Positions 7,870 to 14,125 of a DNA stretch of 64,000 nt are shown here, in pieces (the stretch's first letter is position 1; each line of letters opens with the position of its first letter). The translations under genes and the position numbers were made by a program. The notes under the pieces were generated by a model. The model was not told the DNA's origin. It did no database searches and saw only the letters and a list, made by a program, of their open reading frames with translations. This stretch comes from Persicimonas caeni (GTDB taxonomy: Bacteria > Myxococcota_A > Bradymonadia > Bradymonadales > Bradymonadaceae): assembly GCF_006517175.1 (NCBI RefSeq), contig NZ_CP041186.1, positions 7,157,074 to 7,221,073 on the forward strand. Direction: 5' to 3'.

Positions 7870-9921
7870 ATGGCCTCAGATCGTTCGCAGATGCACGAGT
7901 ATTCTCCCGCGCGCCTGGTCGACTCGTTCGTCGAGCCGGGCAGCGTCGTCCTCTTTGTCGGCCGCCCCGGCAGCGGTAAGTCGACGCTGATGACGCGCAT
8001 GGCGGATATCCTCGCCTCGCGCGACCAGCGCTTTCGAGCGATCTGCGCCGACCCGGGAAGCCCCGTCTTCGGGCCGCCGGGGGCCGTATCCCTGGCCGGG
8101 CGCGCCGATGAGGAGTGGTCGCTCGAGCGCCTCGAAGCGCTGGCCACGCTAAACGCCGGGCGATACCGACTGCCCGTCGTCACCGCCGTCCATAGGCTCA
8201 ATCATCATCGGCTGACTGAACAGGTCGACGAGCAGACGCTGCTCGTCGACGCCCCGGGAGTCCATCGCGGCGTGGCCGCGCGCGAACTCTTACCGGCGCT
8301 CGCCGAGGCGTGCGGGGCGACGACGGCCATCGTACTCGCACCGGGCGCCGACGAGCCCGACGCGCTCGATGACCTGCGCGCGCTGGGCGTGCGCTGTGTG
8401 CACGTCCGACCTTCCCCGCATGCTTCTTCTGCCACGGGCAACCAACGCGCCGAGGCGCGCACCGCCCGCTGGGACGCCTACCTGCAAGACGCGACTACGA
8501 TTCGCCTCGCCGCCGGTTTGCCTGTGACGGGCAGCCACCCGTCGCTCGACGACGCGCCCGCGTGGCCGGGTCGTCAACTCGGCCTGCTCGACGGGCAGGG
8601 CCGCACACTCGCCCTCGCCGAAATCGCCAAGTTCAACGGGGTCGAGTTCGTCTTGCGCGCGCCCCCCGTCGAGGTCGACCGCATCGCCGGCTTGGTGGCC
8701 CGTGACGCCCGCCGAAACGACCGCGGCCAGCTGCGCACCGCGTCCGACGCGACGAGCTCCGAGGCGCTGACCGCCAACGAGCCGGCCAGAGCGGTGCGCC
8801 TTGGCCCGGCCTTCGAGCAGCGCCCGCGCCCGATCATCGAAGTCGACCCGGGTGGAGCGATGTCGGCGCGCATCAGCTTTGCCGACGTCACCGTGGTCGG
8901 CGGCCTCTTCGAGGACCCCTGCGTGTATGCGCGTTTTCGGCATGGCAAGCGAGGGTTGCTCTTCGACATGGGCGAAGTGGGGCGGATGCCTCCCAAGCTT
9001 CTCCACCGCGTCTCCGACGCCTTCGTGACCCACGCTCACTTCGATCATTTCGCCGGCTTCGTCGACCTGGTGCGTCGCTGGGTGCACGTCAACGACACGT
9101 GCCGAGTTTGGGGGCCTCCGGGGCTGGCCGATCAGGTCGAGGCGATGGTGGGAGCCTTTACCTGGGACCGCATCGGCGAAGGGGAGGGCCCGACCTTTGT
9201 GGTGGGCGAGCTCGACGGCGACGAGCTTCGCCGCACCCGCATCGAGGCGGCCATCGGCGCGCGCGAGGACCTGGGCGTCGAGACGATCGAGGACGGCGAG
9301 TTGCTCGTCGAGCCGCGCTTTCGCGTGCGCGCCTGCTCGGTGGAACACGGCACGACCGTGCTCGCCTACGCGCTCGAGGAGACGAGTAACTACGCGGTGC
9401 GCTCCGACCGCCTCGAGGGGCGCTACGCGCCGGGCGATTGGCTCGGCGAGCTCAAGCAGAAGGCGGCGGTGGGCGCCGACGACGACCTCGTGGAGCTTCG
9501 CGACGGTTCGACCGAAGCGGTGGGCCGACTCGCCGAGCGACTGCTCATCGAGCGCCCGGGCGACAAGATTGTCTACGCGACCGACTTTGCAGATACCCAG
9601 ACCAACCGCGAGCGCATCATATCTTTGGCGCAGGGGGCCAAGGTGCTCATCTGCGAGGCGTCCTTTCGACGCGACGACGCCGAGATCGCCGAGATGGCAC
9701 GGCACCTGACGACGAAGGCCTGCGCGGAGATCGCCCGCGAGGCCAACGTCGAGCGGCTGGTGCCGTTTCATTTCTCGGCGCGCTACGAAGAGGCACCGGA
9801 GCTGCTGTACGCCGAGATTCTGGAGGTATTCCCAGACGTCATCATCCCGGCAGCCATTGCGCGGCGGTTGCGCTCTCAACTTCCTCAGACCAGCGAACGA
9901 GAGAGGACCGAACATGCCTGA
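7870..9921 (+). CDS. Fusion of a Clp1/Grc3-like polynucleotide kinase and an RNase Z-like metallo-beta-lactamase nuclease
   Basis: The 683-residue protein has two parts. Residues about 15-290 look like the P-loop domain of Clp1/Grc3 polynucleotide 5'-hydroxyl kinases: Walker A GRPGSGKST (31-39), a strand ending CADPGSP followed by PGAVSL, a second conserved segment LLVDAPGVHRG, and an Arg-containing EARTARWDAYL near the expected lid. Residues about 335-675 look like RNase Z: THAHFDHFAG with metal ligands His388, His390, Asp392 and His393, then YATDFADT, EASF, HLTTKACAEIA and a late LVPFHFSARY. This suggests an enzyme that processes and 5'-phosphorylates RNA in the cytosol, which is inference. 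The gene starts 47 bp after the glucosidase gene, and its last 8 bp overlap the aminotransferase gene, so translational coupling is likely. The domain assignment is fairly secure; the physiological RNA is unknown. Confidence 0.78.
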   Translation: MASDRSQMHEYSPARLVDSFVEPGSVVLFVGRPGSGKSTLMTRMADILASRDQRFRAICADPGSPVFGPPGAVSLAGRADEEWSLERLEALATLNAGRYRLPVVTAVHRLNHHRLTEQVDEQTLLVDAPGVHRGVAARELLPALAEACGATTAIVLAPGADEPDALDDLRALGVRCVHVRPSPHASSATGNQRAEARTARWDAYLQDATTIRLAAGLPVTGSHPSLDDAPAWPGRQLGLLDGQGRTLALAEIAKFNGVEFVLRAPPVEVDRIAGLVARDARRNDRGQLRTASDATSSEALTANEPARAVRLGPAFEQRPRPIIEVDPGGAMSARISFADVTVVGGLFEDPCVYARFRHGKRGLLFDMGEVGRMPPKLLHRVSDAFVTHAHFDHFAGFVDLVRRWVHVNDTCRVWGPPGLADQVEAMVGAFTWDRIGEGEGPTFVVGELDGDELRRTRIEAAIGAREDLGVETIEDGELLVEPRFRVRACSVEHGTTVLAYALEETSNYAVRSDRLEGRYAPGDWLGELKQKAAVGADDDLVELRDGSTEAVGRLAERLLIERPGDKIVYATDFADTQTNRERIISLAQGAKVLICEASFRRDDAEIAEMARHLTTKACAEIAREANVERLVPFHFSARYEEAPELLYAEILEVFPDVIIPAAIARRLRSQLPQTSERERTEHA

Positions 9922-10777
9922 ACTCGCCTACCTCAACGAAATGATCGTACCCGTCGACGAGGCCAAAGTGCCCGTTCGAGACCGAGGTTTCATCTTCGGC
10001 GACGGGGTGTACGACGTCGCGCGGGTCTATGACGTCCGCCCCCACCGCCTGGGCGCGCATATCGAGCGACTGCGCCGGTGCGCCAGGCAGATCGAGCTGT
10101 GCGACATTCCCTCCGAGGCCGACCTCGAGCGTATCGTCGACGAACTCCTCGACGCGTCGGGGCTGAGCGACGCGATGCTCTACATGCAGCTCACCCGCGG
10201 TGCCGCGCCGCGCAAATCGGCCTATCCGGCCGAGACCCCTGCCACGCTCTTCGTCAGCGTCGAGCGCGTGCGCCGCGGCGCCGACAAGTTTCGCGACACG
10301 GGCGTCGAGGCAATTTTGGTCGAGGATATCCGCTGGGACCGCAACGACATCAAATCAATCAACCTGTTGCCCAAGGTCTTGATGGGGCAGCGCGCTCACA
10401 AGGCCGGGGTCTACGAGGCGCTCTACCACGACGCCGACGGGCACGTGTGGGAGGGGACGAGCACCAATCTCTTCGCCATCATCGACGGCGCGCTCCAAAC
10501 GGCGCCGGAGGGGCCGAGGATTCTGTCGGGCACGACGCGACGTGACGTGCTCGAGTTGGCCGAGCGGCTCGGCTACGACTGCGAGCTTCGCCCGCTGACC
10601 GAAGAGCAACTGCGCTCGGCCGACGAACTCTTCGTCACCGGCACGCTCACCGAGGTGCAGGGCCTCGTAGCAGTCGACGGCACCGCCGTCGGCTCGGGCG
10701 AGGTCGGCTCGATCACGCGCGAGTTCCAAGAGGCGTACGACGAGTTGGTCGAGGATCGCCTGCGACAAATGTCATGA
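9914..10777 (+). CDS. dat: D-amino acid aminotransferase (class IV, PLP-dependent)
   Basis: The start is ATG 9914, preceded by a GAGAGG-type ribosome binding site at about 9899-9906 and overlapping the previous stop by 8 bp. The 287-residue length fits D-alanine aminotransferases. The N-terminus has VPVRDRGFIFGDGVYDVARVYD. The PLP Schiff-base lysine is expected at Lys147 in DIKSINLL, a signature closer to D-alanine aminotransferase than to branched-chain enzymes. WEGTSTNLFAI, SGTTRRDVLELA and ELFVTGTLTEVQG complete the fold-type IV pattern. The enzyme would interconvert D-amino acids and 2-oxo acids, feeding D-Ala/D-Glu for peptidoglycan or scavenging D-amino acids. Its stop overlaps the start of the permease gene by 4 bp (ATGA). 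A branched-chain or 4-amino-4-deoxychorismate lyase role is less likely. Confidence 0.85.
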   Translation: MPELAYLNEMIVPVDEAKVPVRDRGFIFGDGVYDVARVYDVRPHRLGAHIERLRRCARQIELCDIPSEADLERIVDELLDASGLSDAMLYMQLTRGAAPRKSAYPAETPATLFVSVERVRRGADKFRDTGVEAILVEDIRWDRNDIKSINLLPKVLMGQRAHKAGVYEALYHDADGHVWEGTSTNLFAIIDGALQTAPEGPRILSGTTRRDVLELAERLGYDCELRPLTEEQLRSADELFVTGTLTEVQGLVAVDGTAVGSGEVGSITREFQEAYDELVEDRLRQMS

Positions 10778-12570
10778 CCACCGGCATGCTCATCGTGTTG
10801 GTCATCGTGGCGGTGGCCGTCGTGCTCTTCGTGTTCGAGCCGGTTCCCATCGACGTCACCGCGTTGCTGGTGCTCGTCCTGCTGGTACTGCTCGAGCCGT
10901 GGACGCAGATCGGACCCCTGGAGGCCGTCTCCGGGTTCTCCAACCCCGCCACCATCACCGTCTTGGCGATGCTGATCCTGAGCGAGGGCGTGCGCCGCAC
11001 CGGCGTAGTCGAGAGCCTGGGGCGTCGACTCAGCAAAGTGGTGAACACGAGCGAGCGGCGCCACCTGGCCGCCACCATCGGCATGTCGGGGCCCATCTCC
11101 GGCTTGATGAACAACACTCCGGTCGTCGCGCTGCTGATGCCGGTGGTCAACGACATGGCCCACAAGGCCAAGATCTCGCCGTCGAAGCTGCTCCTGCCTC
11201 TGTCGTACGCCTCGATGCTCGGCGGCATGCTCACCCTCATCGGCACCTCGACGAATATCCTCGCCTCCGACCTGTCCGCGCGTCTGCTGGACCACCGCAT
11301 GGGGATGTTCGAGTTCACCCATCTCGGCCTCATCGTGCTCGTCGTGGGCGCCGTGTACCTGATCTTTGCTGCGCCAAAGCTATTGCCCGAGCGCATCAAG
11401 CCCCGGGAGGATTATCTCGAGGAGTACGCCGTCGGGCCTTATCTGACGGAGGTCTGCGTAGGTGAAGACGCGCCGATGATCGGCCTGCGGGTGGGGAAGT
11501 GGCTCGAGATCCAGAAGCTGCGCGTCGACGTGCTCGCCTTGATTCGAGGCGACGAGAAATACGACCACCCGTATCGCGATAACACCCTTCAGCCGGGCGA
11601 TATGCTCCTGGTGCACGCCAGCCGGCGCCGCCTCGACGAGCTGATGGCCGTCGAAGGCATCGACGCGCTCACCTCCCCGGAGCTGACGCCCGACGAAATC
11701 ATCACCGCGGGCGACTTCAACAGCGTCGTCGAACTCGTCATCCCCTCCGGGTCGCGCCTCGAGGGGCAGGCGGTCGCCGAGTCGAAGATCGCCGAACGCT
11801 TCGACGCCTTTATCCTGGCCATTCGACGCGGCGGCGAGACCATCCGAGAGCGTCTCAGCCGCCAGACCTTGGCCGGCGGCGATACGCTGTTGGTGCAGAC
11901 GACCCCCGAGGGCGTCGAGACGATGCAGCGAAGCCAGGACGTCGTCGTGCTCGTCAAGCAGGAGCGCGAGGCGTTCCGGCGAGAGAAGCGCCCGTGGATG
12001 TACGCTATTATCCTCGGCGTCATCGGCTTTGCAGCCGCAGACCTCGTCCCCATCGTCGTCAGCGCACTCGCCGGCGTCGTCGCCATGGTGCTGACCGGCG
12101 TGCTTCGCCCCTCCGAGATGTACGCCGCGGTCGACTGGCGCGTGATCTTCTTACTCGCCGGCATCATCCCGCTGGGCATCGCGCTCGAACAAACCGGCAC
12201 CGCTTCGTACTTGGGCCAACTGCTCGCCTCCAGCGCCTATGTCCTGCCCACGATCGTCGTCCTCTGGCTCTTCTACATCGCCACCGGACTGATCACCGAG
12301 GTCATCAGCAACAACGCCAGCGTCCTGTTGATGATCCCGGTCGCCGTCGAGACCGCCGGCTATATCGACGCCAACCCCTTCGCCTTCGTCCTGGCGGTGA
12401 TGTTCGCCGCGAGTACCGCATTCTTGGGGCCGGTCGGCTACCAGACCAACTTGTTCGTGTATGGGCCGGGCGGCTACCGCGTAAGCGACTTCGTGCGTTT
12501 GGGCGCGCCCCTGCAGTTGGTGATGTCGGTGGTGACCGTCGGCGGCATTGCGTTGTTTTGGGGGGTGTAA
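10774..12570 (+). CDS. SLC13/DASS-type permease with two TrkA-C (RCK_C) domains
   Basis: The 598-residue inner-membrane protein has hydrophobic helices at both ends and a central cytosolic part (about 210-400). The two copies of the SLC13 signature are visible: SGLMNNTPVV (Asn113-Asn114-Thr115-Pro116) and ITEVISNNASVLLM (Asn513-Asn514). The central segment contains two RCK_C-like repeats, recognisable by GLRVGKWLEIQKLRVDVLALIRG with NTLQPGDMLLVHAS, and by LEGQAVAESKIAERFDAFILA with LAGGDTLLVQTT. These domains usually sense ligands or gate transport. The substrate may be a dicarboxylate, sulfate or another anion and cannot be assigned. It is translationally coupled to the aminotransferase through a 4-bp overlap and probably closes the operon. 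Confidence 0.88.
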   Translation: MTTGMLIVLVIVAVAVVLFVFEPVPIDVTALLVLVLLVLLEPWTQIGPLEAVSGFSNPATITVLAMLILSEGVRRTGVVESLGRRLSKVVNTSERRHLAATIGMSGPISGLMNNTPVVALLMPVVNDMAHKAKISPSKLLLPLSYASMLGGMLTLIGTSTNILASDLSARLLDHRMGMFEFTHLGLIVLVVGAVYLIFAAPKLLPERIKPREDYLEEYAVGPYLTEVCVGEDAPMIGLRVGKWLEIQKLRVDVLALIRGDEKYDHPYRDNTLQPGDMLLVHASRRRLDELMAVEGIDALTSPELTPDEIITAGDFNSVVELVIPSGSRLEGQAVAESKIAERFDAFILAIRRGGETIRERLSRQTLAGGDTLLVQTTPEGVETMQRSQDVVVLVKQEREAFRREKRPWMYAIILGVIGFAAADLVPIVVSALAGVVAMVLTGVLRPSEMYAAVDWRVIFLLAGIIPLGIALEQTGTASYLGQLLASSAYVLPTIVVLWLFYIATGLITEVISNNASVLLMIPVAVETAGYIDANPFAFVLAVMFAASTAFLGPVGYQTNLFVYGPGGYRVSDFVRLGAPLQLVMSVVTVGGIALFWGV

Positions 12571-12748
12571 GGCCAAAACCCGGCGACCGGTTACCGGCTC
12601 CGTGACCGTGCCCGTCTCACCATCCCGCACACCTTAGTTGATGCGCCGCATTGACGGTTGGGGCGCGGTCGTCCCCGGCCGCCGGGGTCCGTCTCGGGCC
12701 CCGCATGTGTTCGAGCAAGGCATGCGCCTTGCCGAAGACACGCAAGCT

Positions 12749-12788
12749 GGGGCGGGGACGCCCCAGGGCGGGCGAGGACGCCGCGCGC
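12749..12788. repeat. GC-rich dispersed repeat, copy 1
   Basis: This 40-bp stretch matches 39121-39159 with a single one-base indel; the inner 31 bp are identical. Both copies lie in long non-coding regions close to a 42-bp-period array. The core includes GGGACGCCCCAGGGCGGGCG and GAGGACGCCGCGCG. Its function is unknown. Confidence 0.8.
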
Positions 12789-12820
12789 CCCGACCCGGTA
12801 GTGCGCTTTCGCCATGGTGA

Positions 12821-12981
12821 GACGGCTACGGCTACGGTCACGGCTACGGTCACGGTCACGGTGTCCGGCACCCGGAGACCGGCATCCGGAGACCGTAGAC
12901 CGGCATCCGGCGACCGGCATCCGGCCCCGTAACCGTGTCCGAGACCGAGGCCGAGACCGTGACCGGCTCCGTGGCCGTGAC
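12821..12981. repeat. Simple-sequence block of GGTCAC/GGCTAC and GACCGGC/ATCCGGC units
   Basis: The first half is built of 6-bp units (GGCTAC, GGTCAC) and the second of 7-bp units alternating GACCGGC and ATCCGGC, with variants such as GACCGTA. A related block lies at 13342-13500, and short tracts occur at about 12580-12610 and 14069-14100. The same CCGG-rich grammar appears inside the E2 linker at 21673-21860. Confidence 0.8.
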
Positions 12982-13341
12982 CCCGCCCGCCTCGCGCGCG
13001 CGACTTGCGAGTATGAACAGAGTTGCAAATATGATCCCTCCCCCTGGGTCCCACGGACCCACCCCCATTGACCAACCAAGACGTACCCTGGCGCTGCCTC
13101 CGCCCGCCTCGCTCCGACGCCCGCGTGGGGCGGCTCGGCAGGAGGTATGGGCCAGGCCGAAGTGTCATCTCGTCAACGGGTGCGCATCCCTGAGGGCCGA
13201 ACTCGAACGCGGCGCTGGGTGAGACGACGCGTTCGGGGCCCTCAATACGGTTATCGCGAGATTTGCGGATTTGTTGCGGATTATTTTGTAGATCGGGCTT
13301 TGGTGGGTGCTGGGGGCGGGATCGCTCTTTTGGGCGCTGTT

Positions 13342-13500
13342 ACGTTCACGGTGTCCGGCTCCGATCACGGTCACGGTTTCCGGCACGGGTCATGATCACG
13401 GTTTCCGGCACCGGTCACGGTCACGGTCACGGCGGCCGGCACCCGGCGACCGGCACCCGTGACCGGCACCCGAGACCGAGACCGTACCCGTGACCGCACC
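13342..13500. repeat. Second simple-sequence block (GGTCAC and GACCGGCACCC units)
   Basis: Units GGTCAC, TTTCCGGCAC and GACCGGCACCC alternate through 160 bp. The composition closely follows the block at 12821-12981 and suggests slippage or local duplication. No gene is supported across it. Confidence 0.75.
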
Positions 13501-13726
13501 CGCCCCCCTCCTTGCCTCACCCCCACAATCTCGCACAATGGACCCACTTCGCAGCATGTAGGGACCGTTGTTCGCGCTCAAAAATGACTCCCCGGAAGCC
13601 TCCGAGTCCTATACGCTCGACCTATCTCAATTGATGCCGCCGCTGAGCGCCATCTACCAGCCCTCGCGCGATCCTGCGCCGAACTCCGACCCCGAGCCGG
13701 TCGAGGCGTTCGCTTGCGCTGGACAT

Positions 13727-13764
13727 GAAAAACCCCGACTCGATGTGCCGAGTCGGGGATTTTT
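13727..13764. terminator. Strong symmetric intrinsic terminator
   Basis: A perfect 10-bp stem (CCCCGACTCG at 13733-13742 with CGAGTCGGGG at 13749-13758) has a 6-nt loop. It is preceded by GAAAAA and followed by ATTTTT, so it can work on either strand. It lies between the convergent permease (ending 12570) and STAND regulator (ending 14126) genes. Confidence 0.8.
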
Positions 13765-13777
13765 GTGTCGAGAACAG

Positions 13778-14030
13778 CAACCCGACACGTCCGGTTGCTG
13801 TTTCTTCGCCGTTAGAACGCCAACCGGACGTGTCGTGCCGGGGTTTTTCGACGCCAGAAGGCCAACCGGACGTGTCGTGCCGGGGTTTTTCAACGCCAGA
13901 AGGCCAACCGGACGTGTCGTGCCGGGGTTTTTCAACGCCAGAAGGCCAACCGGACGTGTCGTGCCGGGGTTTTTCAACGCCAGAGCATCAACCCGACATG
14001 TCGTGCAGCAGTTTTGGCGGCTCGAGAACC
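13778..14030 (+). repeat. 42-bp tandem array of terminator-like hairpins
   Basis: Units start at about 13778, 13821, 13863, 13905, 13947 and 13989. The middle four are nearly identical and exactly 42 bp apart; the outer two are degenerate. Each good unit begins CAACCGGACGTGTCGTGCCG and continues GGGTTTTTC. CCGGACG and CGT(G)CCGG can pair around a TGT loop with one bulged G, and are followed by GG and five T. Each unit therefore resembles an intrinsic terminator for plus-strand transcripts. Because 42 is a multiple of three, all frames read through it, giving 14-residue pseudo-repeats that I do not regard as coding. Confidence 0.8.
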
Positions 14031-14125
14031 TCCACCCGACACAAGAACCACGTGAAACGACTCCACCGGCATCCGGCGACCGACACCCGGAACCGTGATC
14101 GGCACCAACTCTCCTATCCACGGCC

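Larger units (their letters stand above)
12571..14125. other. 1.55-kb non-coding region rich in simple and tandem repeats
   Basis: No reading frame here has a convincing start, domain or homopolymer-free composition; the open frames are shadows of repeats whose period is a multiple of three. From left to right it holds a perfect 7-bp hairpin (GCAAGGC at 12715-12721 with GCCTTGC at 12726-12732), a GC-rich segment also found at 39121, two blocks of 6- and 7-bp simple repeats, a pair of 12-bp direct repeats (TTGCGAGTATGA at 13005 and TTGCAAATATGA at 13023), a strong symmetric terminator and a 42-bp tandem array. It separates the SLC13 permease gene from the convergent STAND regulator gene. Confidence 0.75.

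Noticed and set aside
12617-13168. Overlapping minus-strand open frames of 160-180 residues
   Set aside because: They translate GACCGGC-type simple repeats into Arg/Gly/Pro or Ser/Arg runs, a composition that marks repeat DNA and not a gene.
13778-14030. CRISPR array
   Set aside because: The 42-bp units follow each other directly, with no unique spacers between repeats, and no cas gene is present.
13568-14098. 176-residue open frame with 14-residue repeats
   Set aside because: The repeats come from the 42-bp terminator-like array, which is open in several frames on both strands. There is no ribosome binding site or domain.
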